Below are positions 1-9,402 of a stretch of DNA of 38,657 nt, in pieces; position 1 is the first letter of the stretch; each line of letters begins with the position of its first letter. The notes beneath the pieces are model-generated. The model made no database searches. It was not told where the DNA came from and saw only the letters and a program-made list of their open reading frames with translations. The translations under genes and the position numbers were made by a program. Source of the stretch: Saccharopolyspora galaxeae (GTDB lineage Bacteria > Actinomycetota > Actinomycetes > Mycobacteriales > Pseudonocardiaceae); assembly GCF_016526145.1 (NCBI RefSeq), contig NZ_JADDUE010000021.1, positions 1-38,657 of the forward strand. Reading direction: 5' to 3'.

Positions 1-116
1 TCGTTAATTCCGAGATCGCGTGCTACTTCCGCAATCGGCTTACCCGATTCACGGACCAACTCTACCGCGTGATTGCGATACTCGGCAGTGTACCTCCGGC
101 GCGACGCCGCCATCAT
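1..116 (-). CDS. IS3-family transposase OrfA, N-terminal part (runs off the window)
   Basis: Reading the minus strand from ATG at 116 (a second ATG is at 113) gives a peptide starting MMAASRRRYTAEYRNHAVEL and continuing VRESGKPIAEVARDLGIN to the window edge. This is the typical N-terminus of an IS3-family OrfA: a basic start, then Y(T/S)xE(Y/F)R..A..L, then the helix-turn-helix around IAEVARDLGI that binds the element ends. Only about 38 residues are visible. In the family OrfA is about 100 residues and is followed by OrfB, joined by programmed frameshifting; neither can be checked here. It is the gene carried by the element that interrupts yrbEB. Confidence 0.78.
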   Translation of the reverse strand, partial: MMAASRRRYTAEYRNHAVELVRESGKPIAEVARDLGIN

Positions 117-178
117 CCACCCCTTTCACAGACAGTCGATCACTACTCTCGGCTGTCCGCCAAAGCGGGAACGGTCCA
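1..178 (-). mobile_element. End of an IS3-family insertion sequence
   Basis: The window begins inside an insertion sequence. The transposase reading frame starts at 116 and leaves the window at base 1. The element's outer end is placed near 178, where the minus strand reads TGGACCGTTCCCGC; many IS3-family ends begin with TG and have a similar C-rich inverted repeat (family knowledge). Just beyond this point the reading frame of yrbEB stops matching its family, which fixes the junction to within a few bases. The other end, the second inverted repeat and the target duplication lie outside the window, so neither completeness nor the exact terminus can be confirmed. Confidence 0.65.
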
Positions 179-407
179 CGCTGGATAGGATCAGAATGCC
201 TGCTTGGTGAAAGATCTCGGTGAAGTAGTGGCGTACGTCGGGCAACGTCCGGACAGTCTTACCGCTGAACCGCGCGATCTCCCCACCGGTGCTGACCGCG
301 CCGCGAATCTTGGCCCGCACGGCGGCAGGCGTAACGTGCACGGGTTGCGATTTCGGCGCCCGCGAGCCCGATTCCGCCGGCCGGTCCTGGCCATCCCTGG
401 TCGACAT
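126..407 (-). pseudogene. YrbEB/MlaE-type permease of an mce locus, truncated by an IS element
   Basis: ATG at 407 follows a GAGGAG ribosome binding site and lies 10 bases after the yrbEA stop. The frame gives 93 codons. Residues from about 37 (TGGEIARFSGKTVRTLPDVR) through HYFTEIFHQAGILILSS match the start of the second YrbE permease of actinobacterial mce operons. After ILILSS, at about base 179, the match ends and the frame runs about 17 codons into the IS sequence before a TGA at 126. Family members have about 280 residues and five or six membrane spans; all membrane spans after the first few residues are lost. The locus can no longer make a YrbEA/YrbEB pair from this copy, and the downstream mce genes, if present, are separated from their promoter by the element. 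Confidence 0.85.
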
Positions 408-417
408 GCCCAACTCC

Positions 418-1272
418 TCAGCGGTACACCTGCATCTCGGGGTGGAGCCCGAGCAGAATGGTCGTGAACAGGTAATTGACGACCCAGATCGCCGCGAACG
501 CGGAGACCACAGCCTGGTTGACGGCGCGGCCGACGCCGATCGGACCGCCCTGGACGTGCAGGCCCTTGTAGCAGCAGACCACGCCGATGATGACGCCGAA
601 GATCGTCGTCTTGGCCACGCTGCCCCAGATGTCGGGCGTGGTGGCGTTGTCGAAGAAGCTGGCGAAGAAGGCCGCATTGTCCGCACCCAGCACGAAGATC
701 GCGGCGATGTAACCGCCGACGATGCCGAACACCAAGGCCACCAGATCCATGAAGCCGGTCATGATCGCCACGGCGAGCACTCGCGGCACGATCAGGTCCC
801 GGACGGGGTCGACGCCCAGCACTTCCATCGCGTCGATCTCTTCGCGGATGCGCCGCGCCCCGAGATCCGCGGTCATGGCGGTGCCCACCACACCGGCGAC
901 CACCATCGCGTTGATCCACGGGGCGAACTCCCGGACGCTGGCCATGATGAAGAACGCGCCGAGCCGTTCCGGGATCCCGAAGATCAGGAAGATGTTGCCG
1001 CCCTGCAAACCCGGCGCCGCCAGCCCGAAGGCCGTTGTGGACACCGCCATCGGCACCCAGCACAGCTTCAGCAGGCTGAACATCTGATCTCGGACGGCAC
1101 CCCAGTAACCGACGGGATGCCGAATCGCCGACCACACCACGGCGATCAGCAGTTGGACGATTTCCCCCGCCTGCACCAGCGGTTTCTCGGCGCCGCGCAG
1201 CCACTTCCGCTGCGGCCGGCGCGCCGCCGCCGTCTTGTCCGGCGCCGCCTTCGACTGCGCGGTTTCGCTCAC
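418..1272 (-). CDS. YrbEA/MlaE-family ABC transporter permease of an mce locus
   Basis: A 284-residue integral membrane permease of the MlaE/YrbE family. In actinobacteria, YrbEA and YrbEB form the membrane part of Mce lipid or steroid importers, energised by an MceG-type ATPase. Visible are the amphipathic N-terminal segment (EIVQLLIAVVWSAIRHPVGY), the conserved core REFAPWINAMVVAGVVGTAM then ADLGARRIREEIDAMEVLGV (the MlaE coupling region), and several hydrophobic spans up to VVNYLFTTILLGL. GTG at 1272 was chosen because GGGAG sits about 7 bases upstream and the length then suits the family; the longer ATG at 1314 lacks a clear site. Its partner yrbEB is broken by an IS element, so the transporter is probably non-functional unless complemented from another mce locus. 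Confidence 0.85.
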   Translation of the reverse strand: MSETAQSKAAPDKTAAARRPQRKWLRGAEKPLVQAGEIVQLLIAVVWSAIRHPVGYWGAVRDQMFSLLKLCWVPMAVSTTAFGLAAPGLQGGNIFLIFGIPERLGAFFIMASVREFAPWINAMVVAGVVGTAMTADLGARRIREEIDAMEVLGVDPVRDLIVPRVLAVAIMTGFMDLVALVFGIVGGYIAAIFVLGADNAAFFASFFDNATTPDIWGSVAKTTIFGVIIGVVCCYKGLHVQGGPIGVGRAVNQAVVSAFAAIWVVNYLFTTILLGLHPEMQVYR

Positions 1273-1381
1273 TTGCGCTCCCTGGAATGTCCGCGACGAC
1301 CGCGCTGTATCCACGGCCTCGTCCGACTTCGCACGGCTCCGGCCACACCGAGGTGCTCAGCGGCTCCGCGCCTTTCCCCGT

Positions 1382-2023
1382 TCACGACCGCAGCCATTCC
1401 GCGTCCAACAGGTTCGCCAGGCCGCGGATCGCGCGGCGTTGCAGCTGGCGGATCGCGGCAGGACTGCGCCCCAACGTTTCCGCGGTCTCGGCGACCGTCC
1501 TGCCTTGCAGGAAGCGCAAGCGGACGCACTCCCGCTGGTTGGCGGGAAGCCGTTCGACACCGCTGCGCACGTGCGCGGCACCGAGCGAGTAGATCGCTTC
1601 CCGCTCCGCGCCACCGCTTTCCGGTGGTTCGGGCAGCGGGTCCAGGCACACCTCCCGGGATCTCCGGGAGCGCAAGAAGTCGACTGCCACGTTGCGCGCG
1701 ATCGTGGTCAACCACGCCGGAAATCCGCTGCCTGCATACCCGAACCGGTCGATCGAGGCCAGCGCGCGGACGAACGTTTCGCTGGCGAAGTCCTCGGCCA
1801 CGTCCCGGTCACCGAGCAGGCGCTGCAGGTAGCAGCGCACGTCGTCGTAGTGCCAGGCGTAGAGCGTTCCGAACGCCTCGGTGTCCCCGCGCTGCACGGC
1901 ACGGACCAACGCGAACGACCGCTCCGTAGATCCCGGCTGATCCCGGAATTCACCGGTCGCCAGCCGATATTCGCGGTCTGCCGACGATTCTTCGGGGATA
2001 GCTGACTCCACCACGAGAGACAT
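1382..2023 (-). CDS. ECF-type RNA polymerase sigma factor
   Basis: A 213-residue sigma-70 family protein of the extracytoplasmic-function type. Region 2 is at about residues 45-115 (FGTLYAWHYDDVRCYLQRLL, then DVAEDFASETFVRALASID and AWLTTIARNVAVDFLRSRR). Region 4 is at about 150-205 (LPANQRECVRLRFLQGRTVA, then ETAETLGRSPAAIRQLQRRA), the helix-turn-helix that reads the -35 box. Region 3 is absent, as expected for ECF factors. ATG at 2023 is preferred, just after GGGGTGAGG; a GTG at 2041 is possible. No anti-sigma gene adjoins it. It precedes yrbEA in the same direction with a 109-base gap, so it may govern the mce locus, but nothing in the sequence shows its targets. Confidence 0.85.
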   Translation of the reverse strand: MSLVVESAIPEESSADREYRLATGEFRDQPGSTERSFALVRAVQRGDTEAFGTLYAWHYDDVRCYLQRLLGDRDVAEDFASETFVRALASIDRFGYAGSGFPAWLTTIARNVAVDFLRSRRSREVCLDPLPEPPESGGAEREAIYSLGAAHVRSGVERLPANQRECVRLRFLQGRTVAETAETLGRSPAAIRQLQRRAIRGLANLLDAEWLRS

Positions 2024-2500
2024 GTCCTCACCCCAAGGCACGAGACGGCCGTTTCCCGGCGCATACCCCCGATTTTCCGGGAGTGGCGCTGTTCACCCGG
2101 GAGAAATTACCGACCGCACCGCCGCACAACGTCCTCCCCAAGGGGTGGAGTCGTCCCCCCTTCGGACACGGATCTCCGGTGCGTTGCAGCTGGTTGTAGC
2201 AGCTCCCGCTGCCGCCGCCGGGACGACGCGAAAAGGACCGGCGCCCCGCGGAAAGCGGGGCGCCGGCCCAAGAACAAGATTCGGATCGTCCGGGCGAACC
2301 GAATGAGATTCAATATCGCGATCGAGCAGAACCGTTCCGGCCGCACCTACCCGACCATCGCCGATGGCAGATCGATTCGGTCGCCGAGCGGTTTCAGGCA
2401 CGCTGTCGGAATTGTTCCGGCTCGACGGAATGCCACGAGCAGTGCTGCTGCTATCACGCGGGTGATGAATCGGATCGGTGGTTTTCGATCCCCAGCGCGA
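2024..2500. other. Intergenic region: sigma-factor promoter side and lyase-operon end
   Basis: This 477-base gap holds no credible gene. It contains a CCCC-AA-GGGG-TGG element at 2136-2147, about 115 bases upstream of the sigma gene, and a strong GC hairpin at 2238-2266. The remainder shows no feature I can name. Confidence 0.5.
2238..2266 (-). terminator. GC-rich hairpin, likely terminator of the lyase operon
   Basis: A perfect 12-bp stem (CCGGCGCCCCGC paired with GCGGGGCGCCGG) with a 5-base loop. On the minus strand it is followed by TCCTTTTC, a short T-rich tract. It lies about 235 bases past the HMG-CoA-lyase-like stop codon and ahead of the sigma gene. The weak T-run makes intrinsic termination plausible rather than certain. 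Confidence 0.55.
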
Positions 2501-3427
2501 TCAACCGGTGTTGGAGGCCCACTCCACCGGCCCGGCGACGATCGAATGGCTCGTGAGCTTGCGACCGAGTACCGACTGCGCCGAGCGCGCAGCCTCGATG
2601 GCCGTGGGCAGCGACACCCCGGTGTCCACGCCCATCTCGTGGAACATGCTCACCAGGTCCTCGGTCGCAATGTTGCCGGTGGAGCCCGGCGGGACCGGGC
2701 AGCCGCCGAGTTCCCCGAAGCTCGACTCGAAGCTGTTGCACCCCGCCTCCAGCGCGGCGAAGGCGTTGGCCAGACCCTGCCCGCGGGTGTTGTGGAAGTG
2801 CGCGGTGACCTCGACATCCCGCAACCGTTGCAACGCGGCGGTGAAGAATTCGTTGGCATACCCGGGATTGGCCATGCCGGTCGTGTCGCCGAAACCGATC
2901 TCGGTCGCGCCGGCTTCCGCGAAGCGTTCCGCGAGCTCGAGGACCGCATCCATGTTCACCTCGCCCTCGTAGGGGCAGCCGAACGAGGTGGCGATGACCG
3001 CGGCGCAACCAAGCCCTTCCTCTCGGATTCGCCGCGCCACGACGGTGTTTTCGTCCATAGACTCGCGCACGGTGCGGTTGACGTTCTTCTTGTTGTGCGT
3101 CTCCGAGGCGCTGACGAAGATCGCCGCCTCGTGGAACGTCTCGCGCACCTTCAGCGCGTTGTCGAGCCCCTTGTTGTTGGGGATGAGGACCATGAGCTTG
3201 ACGTCGTCGGGCACGTCCACGCGGCGCAACACCTCGGCACCGTCGGACAGCTGCGGGATGAGGTCCGGGCGCACGAAGCTCGCCACTTCGATGCGCTCCA
3301 GCCCGGTGCGGCCCAATTCGTTGATCAGCCGGACCTTGTCCTCGGTGGAGATGTGCTCCGGTTCGTTCTGGAAGCCGTCGCGGGGACCGACTTCCCGGAT
3401 GTGCACGGCGGACGGGCGGTGGCTCAT
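2501..3427 (-). CDS. mvaB: HMG-CoA lyase-like (retro-aldol acyl-CoA lyase)
   Basis: A 308-residue TIM-barrel lyase of the HMGL-like family; HMG-CoA lyase splits 3-hydroxy-3-methylglutaryl-CoA into acetyl-CoA and acetoacetate. Seen here: the active-site loop GPRDGFQNE (residues 14-22, with R16 and D17), the metal histidines in AHFHNTRGQG (H210, H212), and the family signature GGCPVPPGSTGNIATEDLV with catalytic cysteine C243. ATG at 3427 has a GGGAG site. It is the last gene of a four-gene operon under a FadR-like operator. No biotin-dependent methylcrotonyl- or geranyl-CoA carboxylase is present in the window, so its substrate may be another tertiary 3-hydroxyacyl-CoA, for example one derived from a branched terpenoid acid. 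The catalytic class is firm; the substrate is inference. Confidence 0.85.
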   Translation of the reverse strand: MSHRPSAVHIREVGPRDGFQNEPEHISTEDKVRLINELGRTGLERIEVASFVRPDLIPQLSDGAEVLRRVDVPDDVKLMVLIPNNKGLDNALKVRETFHEAAIFVSASETHNKKNVNRTVRESMDENTVVARRIREEGLGCAAVIATSFGCPYEGEVNMDAVLELAERFAEAGATEIGFGDTTGMANPGYANEFFTAALQRLRDVEVTAHFHNTRGQGLANAFAALEAGCNSFESSFGELGGCPVPPGSTGNIATEDLVSMFHEMGVDTGVSLPTAIEAARSAQSVLGRKLTSHSIVAGPVEWASNTG

Positions 3428-3467
3428 CGCTGCCGCTCCCTTCTTGTCGCTTGTCGAAGTCCGAGAG

Positions 3468-4666
<1,199 letters not shown>

Positions 4667-4667
<1 letters not shown>

Positions 4668-5416
4668 CAGATCACCGTCCCGCCGTCGACGGGCAGCACC
4701 TGGCCCGTGATGTACCCGGCCGCGTCCGAGGCCATGAACACGAAGGACCCCGCGATTTCGGCGGGCTCCGCCCAGCGGCCGAGAGGGATCCGCGCGAGGG
4801 TCTTGGCCGCGAGCTTCTCGTTGCTGCGGATGTTCTCGGTCATCGCCGTGGCGGCCAGCGGGGCGAGCGCATTCACCGTGACCTGCCTGCGCGCGAGCTC
4901 CCGCGCGAGCGACTTGGTCAGCCCGATGATCCCGGCCTTGGCCGCACCGTAGTTGGCCTGGCCGATGGTTCCCTGCAACCCGGCGGCGGAAGTGACGTTG
5001 ATGATCCGTCCCCGCCCGTCCTCGGCCAGATGCGGCAGCGCCGCTTTGCTACAGGCGTAGCTGCCCATTAGGTGGATGTCGACGATGCGGCGGAACGCCT
5101 CTTCCTCCAGGTCCGGGAACATCGCCGGGGAAATCGCACCGGCGTTGTTGACCAGTATGTGCAGCGTGCCGCCGCCCAACCCTGCCGCGCGCTCGGCGAC
5201 TTCGGCGGCTGCCGCCGCGTCGCGGACGTCCAGCGCGGCGTATTCCGCGATACCGCCTGATTCGCCGATCCGTTCCGCGACGTCCTTGGCCGCCTGCTCG
5301 TCGACGTCGGAGACGAGCACGCGCGCACCCGCGTGCGCGAACGCCTCCGCCACCGCGGCGCCGATGCCGCCACCCGCGCCGGTGACCAGGGCGGCCCGGT
5401 CGTTGAGATCGAACAT
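4667..5416 (-). CDS. SDR-family 3-hydroxyacyl-CoA / 3-oxoacyl dehydrogenase
   Basis: A 249-residue classical short-chain dehydrogenase of FabG type. It shows the nucleotide-binding TGAGGGIG (12-19), NNAG (90-93), catalytic S143, Y156 and K160 (YGAAK), and the C-terminal VDGGTVI. D37 at the end of the second strand (VLVSDVD) suggests NAD rather than NADP preference. It is coupled at both ends: its ATG overlaps the acyl-CoA dehydrogenase stop by one base, and its stop overlaps the thiolase start. With those neighbours it is best read as the 3-hydroxyacyl-CoA dehydrogenase of a degradative operon rather than a fatty-acid synthesis enzyme. No enoyl-CoA hydratase is encoded beside it. Confidence 0.87.
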
Positions 5417-6582
5417 CAGTAACTCCTGGGAAGGCCGAGGACGTGCGAACCGAGGTAGTTCAGGACCATCTCCTGGCTGAGCGGAGCGATCCGCAGCAGG
5501 CGAGCCTCCCGGAAGTACCGGGAGACGTGGTACTCCTCCGAGTACCCCATGCCGCCGTGCGTCTGCAACGCCCGGTCGGCCGCCTGGTAACCCGCGTCGG
5601 CGCAGAGGTACTTCGCGGTGTTCGCCTCGCGGCCGCAGGGTTTTCCGTTGTCGTAGAGCCAGGTCGCCTTGCGCAGCGCCAGTTCCGCGGCGTCCAGTCG
5701 GGCCAGCGAGTCGGCCAGCGGGAACTGGAGCCCCTGGTTCATGCCGATCGGGCGCCCGAACACCTCCCGCTCGTTGCCGTACTGCGCGGCCTTGCGCAGC
5801 GCCGCGCGCCCGAGGCCGAGCGCTTCGGCGGCGACCAGCATCCGCTCCGGGTTCAGACCGTCCAAGATGTACTTGAAGCCCTTGCCCTCTTCGCCGACGC
5901 GGTCCTCGACCGGGATGCGGAGTTCGTCGATGAACAGCTCGTTGGAGCTGACCGCGTTGCGTCCCATCTTGTCGATCGGCCGGATGTCCACGCGGTCACG
6001 GTCGAGGTCGGTGAAGAACAGCGTGAGGCCGTCGGTCTTCTTCTCCGCGTCCTCGAACTTGGTCGTGCGCGTCAGCAGCAGGACCTTCTCGGACTCGCGG
6101 GCCTTGGAGATCCACACCTTGCGGCCGTTGACCACGTAGTGGTCGCCGTCGCGGCGCGCGAACGTGGTGATCTTGGTGGTGTCCAGTCCTGCCTCCGGCT
6201 CGGTGACGCCGAAGCACGCATGCAGCTCCCCGTTGACGATGCGCGGGAGGTTGCGGCGCTTCAGGTCCTCCGAACCGTGCACGATCACCGGATGCAGCCC
6301 GAAGATGGACAGATGCATCGAGCTGGCCGCGTTCATCCCGCCGCCGGACGCGGAGACCTCTTCCAGCAACAGCGACGCCTCGGTGATCCCGTATCCGTGC
6401 CCGCCGTACTCCTCGGGCGTGGTGATGCCCAGCCACCCGCCGCGGGCGAACGCGTCGTAGAACTCGGTCGGGAACTCGTGCGCCGCGTCCTTCTCCAGCC
6501 AGTACTGGTCGCTGAACTTGCCGGCCAGCTCGGCGACCGCGTTGCGGATCGTCGCTTGATCCTCGGTCAACTCAAAGTCCAC
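5416..6582 (-). CDS. Acyl-CoA dehydrogenase
   Basis: A 388-residue flavoprotein dehydrogenase that introduces the alpha,beta double bond into an acyl-CoA and passes electrons to ETF. The N-terminal helical domain starts DFELTEDQATIRNAVAEL. The flavin-binding strand carries CFGVTEPEAG. The C-terminal domain has EVFGRPIGMNQGLQFPLADS and the terminal ALQTHGGMGYSEEYHVSRYF followed by REARLLRIAPLSQEM. The usual GT(S/A)EIQ around the catalytic base is replaced by PLSQEM, so the exact base cannot be assigned by eye. GTG at 6582 was chosen because GGGAGA lies 6 bases upstream and the protein then has normal length. It is the first gene of the four-gene operon and is preceded by a FadR-like operator at 6632. 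Confidence 0.88.
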   Translation of the reverse strand: MDFELTEDQATIRNAVAELAGKFSDQYWLEKDAAHEFPTEFYDAFARGGWLGITTPEEYGGHGYGITEASLLLEEVSASGGGMNAASSMHLSIFGLHPVIVHGSEDLKRRNLPRIVNGELHACFGVTEPEAGLDTTKITTFARRDGDHYVVNGRKVWISKARESEKVLLLTRTTKFEDAEKKTDGLTLFFTDLDRDRVDIRPIDKMGRNAVSSNELFIDELRIPVEDRVGEEGKGFKYILDGLNPERMLVAAEALGLGRAALRKAAQYGNEREVFGRPIGMNQGLQFPLADSLARLDAAELALRKATWLYDNGKPCGREANTAKYLCADAGYQAADRALQTHGGMGYSEEYHVSRYFREARLLRIAPLSQEMVLNYLGSHVLGLPRSY

Positions 6583-6631
6583 AGCAGATCTCCCACTCGC
6601 CCCGTTGAGGGTTTGGAGCAATCTTACTAAA

Positions 6632-6640
6632 GGACTGACC
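6632..6640 (-). promoter_or_regulatory. FadR-like operator (GGTCAGTCC) upstream of the acyl-CoA dehydrogenase operon
   Basis: On the minus strand this reads TTTTGGTCAGTCCTTTAGTA, 50 bases ahead of the GTG start. The 20-mer is nearly identical to the site upstream of etfB (19 of 20 positions). The AT-rich stretch just downstream (TAAGAT) could be the -10 box. Which regulator binds is inferred from the GntR/FadR gene at 37602. Confidence 0.65.
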
Positions 6641-6685
6641 AAAATAAAACCGGATGCCACACTTCCGACGTCCGCCTCGGCGAGG

Positions 6686-7666
6686 TCACTCGCAGTCGAG
6701 GACGATCTTGCCGAACCCGCCGCCGCGCTCCAGGTATTCATGCGCCTCAGCGGCCTGGTCGAGCGGAAACGCCCGATCGACCACCGGCGCCCCTACCACA
6801 CCACCATCCACAAGGGACAGAAGTCCGTCGAAGTCCCGCGGGCTTCCCATGGTCGTGCCGAGCAGGTCGTACTGGCCGAAGTAGAAGTGCCGCACGTCGA
6901 GCACCGCGTCCGAGCGCCGCGATGCGCCCAACACCACGAGCCGTCCACCCGGCCGTAGGGCGTGCACGGCCTCCTGCCAACTGCCCACGGGATCCAGCAC
7001 CACGTCAAAACCGAGCCCACCTGGCGACAGCTGCTTGGCCTGCTCCCACCAGTCGTCGTCGGTGTAGCGCACGCCGCCTTCTGCGCCGAGCTCGCGCGCA
7101 TTGTCGACCTTGTCCCGCGAGGAGGACGTGACCACGACCTTCGCACCGGTCGCCGCTGCGAGTTGCACGGCCATCGTCGCGACACCGCCACCGGCACCGA
7201 GGACCAGGAGGGATTCGTCCTTGCAGAGGCGGCCACGGGCGAACAGCGCGCGATGGGTCGTGAGCCCCACCAACGGCAGCGCTGCCGCCTCGCGCCAGTT
7301 CAACCCCTGCGGTTTGGGACGCACGCAATCAACAGGCACGGTGACCAGCTCCGCGTAGGTACCGGCGTGATGATCACCGAGGATCTCCCATCCCGGAGCC
7401 GGAGCGCTCTCGTCGTCGCCCCACCACAAGGACGGGAGGACGACGACTTCCTCGCCGGTGTCGAGTCTGGTGCCCGCCCCGTCCGCACCGGGGACGTGCG
7501 GCAGCTTCGATCCGTACTTGCCCTGGCGGACGAGCACGTCGTGCCAGTTGAGCGCACCGGCCCGCAGACGGACAGTCACCCAGCCGGGCCGGGCCGTCGG
7601 CTCGTCGACGTCTTCGCACCGGAGATTGCGCGCGGGACCGAACTCGCGCAGGACCGCTGCATACAC
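6686..7666 (-). CDS. MDR-superfamily zinc-type oxidoreductase (quinone/enoyl reductase-like)
   Basis: A 326-residue medium-chain dehydrogenase/reductase. The GroES-like N-terminal half includes ALNWHDVLVRQGKYGSKLPH then VPGADGAG. The Rossmann half has LVLGAGGGVATMAVQLAAAT with the GxGxxG-like nucleotide site. No cluster of four structural cysteines is visible, so it belongs with the quinone oxidoreductase / enoyl-reductase branch rather than with true alcohol dehydrogenases. It probably uses NADPH to reduce an activated C=C bond such as an enone or enoyl-CoA; the substrate is unknown. ATG at 7666 has GAGAGGGG about 10 bases upstream. Two operator-like sites lie immediately upstream, which places the gene in the same putative regulon as the acyl-CoA dehydrogenase operon downstream of it. 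Confidence 0.8.
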   Translation of the reverse strand: MYAAVLREFGPARNLRCEDVDEPTARPGWVTVRLRAGALNWHDVLVRQGKYGSKLPHVPGADGAGTRLDTGEEVVVLPSLWWGDDESAPAPGWEILGDHHAGTYAELVTVPVDCVRPKPQGLNWREAAALPLVGLTTHRALFARGRLCKDESLLVLGAGGGVATMAVQLAAATGAKVVVTSSSRDKVDNARELGAEGGVRYTDDDWWEQAKQLSPGGLGFDVVLDPVGSWQEAVHALRPGGRLVVLGASRRSDAVLDVRHFYFGQYDLLGTTMGSPRDFDGLLSLVDGGVVGAPVVDRAFPLDQAAEAHEYLERGGGFGKIVLDCE

Positions 7667-7969
7667 TCGAAACCCCTCTCGGTCAGACCTTTAAAAGGGT
7701 AGGTCCATAACTGCCCGACGACAAGGACGTCGATGCACGAGCAATACCGAACCGCGGCTGGGCCATTCTCCACCGCTATGGCGAGCGGTCCAGCGACCGC
7801 CATCCCCCGCTGGGGGTGGCTTCCTCTCCCGGAATGGAGAACTTCGACGCGATCGCCACCCATTCGTGGCGTCGTAGGTCACAATCCGTCCGCCACCGAC
7901 CCGGTCCGAGCTGCCCGGAGCACGCGTCGAGCCCGCCCCGAGCAGCCGCCCGATAGAGAGGAGCCGGCC
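7667..7969. other. Divergent intergenic region between MDR gene and luxR
   Basis: About 300 bases without a gene. It holds two FadR-like sites near the MDR gene (7681-7706) and a near-perfect inverted repeat at 7799-7820 (GCCATCCCCC-GCT-GGGGGTGGC), about 150 bases ahead of the LuxR-type regulator. The latter could be a regulator site or a leader hairpin. Nothing else is recognisable. Confidence 0.5.
7681..7706 (-). promoter_or_regulatory. Two FadR-like operator sites upstream of the MDR gene
   Basis: 7681-7689 is GGTCAGACC, a perfect palindrome around one base that matches GGTCNGACC. 7698-7706 reads GGACCTACC on the minus strand, a one-base variant of the degenerate form. They are separated by TTTAAAAG and sit 15-40 bases ahead of the ATG at 7666, where bound protein would block transcription. 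The first site is strong; the second is weaker. Confidence 0.65.
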
Positions 7970-9145
7970 GTGAACGGCGCTGTTCAACGCTATGACCGCG
8001 GGAGTGCGCAAGAACGCAGGATCTCCGCAGCACTAGAAGAACCCCTGCGGCAGGCACGCGAGGTGCTGTCCGCAGCCGGCGACCTGACCCGCGCTCCCGG
8101 GCTCATCCCTGACGGTGGCCTCGACATGCACAACGCGGTCCACGCGATCAACGCCGCGGACCGGATTGTGACCAAGCGGATCGCCGCGCAGCCGGACGAC
8201 GCCGCGCAGCGGCAGCAGCTGATCGATCTGCTGGTGCAAGTCAGCGCGATGCGCGACGCGATCAGCGAGGCGCACCTGGCCAACCGCGCCACGGCGATGA
8301 CCGACGTCAACGACGCGCTGCGGCAGATGCATTCGGCCGCCTCGGTGCAGCAGCTGGTCCAGATCGTGCCCAAGATCGTCGGTCAGCTCGGCTACGACCG
8401 GACCCTGCTCTCCCACATCGAAGGGGACAGGTGGATCGCGCAGTCCGCCCACGCGGACGCCGACGCCGTCCTGGCGGAATCGATGGTCGAGGTAGGCACC
8501 GCCGCACCGGGCGTCCTGGATCGCAACGTCCCGGAAGGTCACGTCTTCCGCAGACGCGTGCCAGTGCTCGTCAAGGACGCGCAGGCGCGTCCGGAGGTGC
8601 ACCGAGAGCTCAAGACCCTCATGCAGACCAGGTCCTACGTCTCGGCACCGGTAGTGGTGAACAACCGGGTCGTCGGACTCGTGCATGCCGATGACAGCGC
8701 GAGCCCGGGCGGCGTCGACGAACTCGCCCGCCAAGTGCTGGGCCTGTTCGCGGAAGGGCTGGGCTTCGTGTTCGAGCGGACGTCGTGCTACGAGCGGCTC
8801 AACGCCTTGCAGCACCGGCTGCGTGTGGAGACGCGCGCAGTCGCCGATGCGGTCGACGTATTCGCCGAATCCGACTCTGGCGCTCCTCTGGTTGCGCGTC
8901 AGGGCTCTCTCGACATGGCGGGCTCGGCGGGGAAATCAGATTCAACGCCACCGCTGCCGGAGCTGACGCGACGCGAACTGGAGGTGCTCGCGCGCCTCGC
9001 GACCGGCGAGCGCAATGCCGAGATCGCCACCCGGCTGTTCGTCTCCGAAGGCACCGTCAAGACACACGTGAAGAGCATCCTCCGCAAGCTCGGCGCGGAG
9101 AACAGAGCGCAGGCCGTGGCGCGCTACCACGCCATGAGCCACTGA
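7970..9145 (+). CDS. GAF-domain LuxR-family transcriptional regulator
   Basis: A 391-residue regulator. A helical N-terminus is followed by a GAF-like sensor domain (about residues 118-270, with QLVQIVPKIVGQLGYDRTLL to SYVSAPVVVNNRVVGLVHAD) that probably binds a small ligand. The C-terminal LuxR/NarL helix-turn-helix is at about 325-385 (LTRRELEVLARLATGERNAE, then IATRLFVSEGTVKTHVKSIL). No response-regulator receiver domain is present. GTG at 7970 was chosen because AGAGGAG lies 8 bases upstream; the frame is open for 79 further codons without initiation signals. It stands directly upstream of, and in the same direction as, the P450 operon, so it is the natural candidate to control it, perhaps in response to a monoterpene. 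The ligand and the sign of control are unknown. Confidence 0.85.
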   Translation: MNGAVQRYDRGSAQERRISAALEEPLRQAREVLSAAGDLTRAPGLIPDGGLDMHNAVHAINAADRIVTKRIAAQPDDAAQRQQLIDLLVQVSAMRDAISEAHLANRATAMTDVNDALRQMHSAASVQQLVQIVPKIVGQLGYDRTLLSHIEGDRWIAQSAHADADAVLAESMVEVGTAAPGVLDRNVPEGHVFRRRVPVLVKDAQARPEVHRELKTLMQTRSYVSAPVVVNNRVVGLVHADDSASPGGVDELARQVLGLFAEGLGFVFERTSCYERLNALQHRLRVETRAVADAVDVFAESDSGAPLVARQGSLDMAGSAGKSDSTPPLPELTRRELEVLARLATGERNAEIATRLFVSEGTVKTHVKSILRKLGAENRAQAVARYHAMSH

Positions 9146-9283
9146 CCGGCTTGGAGCACCGCCGCAGCGAACCACGGTGCTGTCGACCGAAAATCGGCGC
9201 CCGGGTGCGCTGGCCGCGATGCCGCCGCTCCGCGGACTCGGTGTGCACGGTTGAGCTCTCCCAGAGGACCCGAGCGGGGTAGG

Positions 9284-9306
9284 AATCTCTCACCCAGGGG
9301 TGATGC
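9284..9306 (+). promoter_or_regulatory. Candidate regulator site upstream of the P450 operon
   Basis: AATCTCTC followed by ACC and CAGGGGTGA, about 100 bases before the P450 start. The core TCACCC-AG-GGGTGA is a near-perfect dyad. The same AATCTCTC and CAGGGGTGA elements, one to three bases apart, recur upstream of the aldehyde dehydrogenase gene on the minus strand at 15654-15674. LuxR/NarL-type proteins often bind C-rich/G-rich dyads (family knowledge), so the neighbouring regulator is the suggested ligand. Confidence 0.55.
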
Positions 9307-9402
9307 AGCACACGTCCTGGCGACAGGAGACTGCATTCCGATCCGGCGGTGCCGGATACCCCGAACGATTTCCCCCAGCGCACGCATAATCCGGGAGCAC
9401 GT

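Noticed and set aside
289-1929. Long plus-strand open frame opposite the yrbEA and sigma genes
   Set aside because: It is rich in Arg, His and Asp with no family features, has no ribosome binding site and is the complement of two well-supported minus-strand genes; such frames are common in high-GC DNA.
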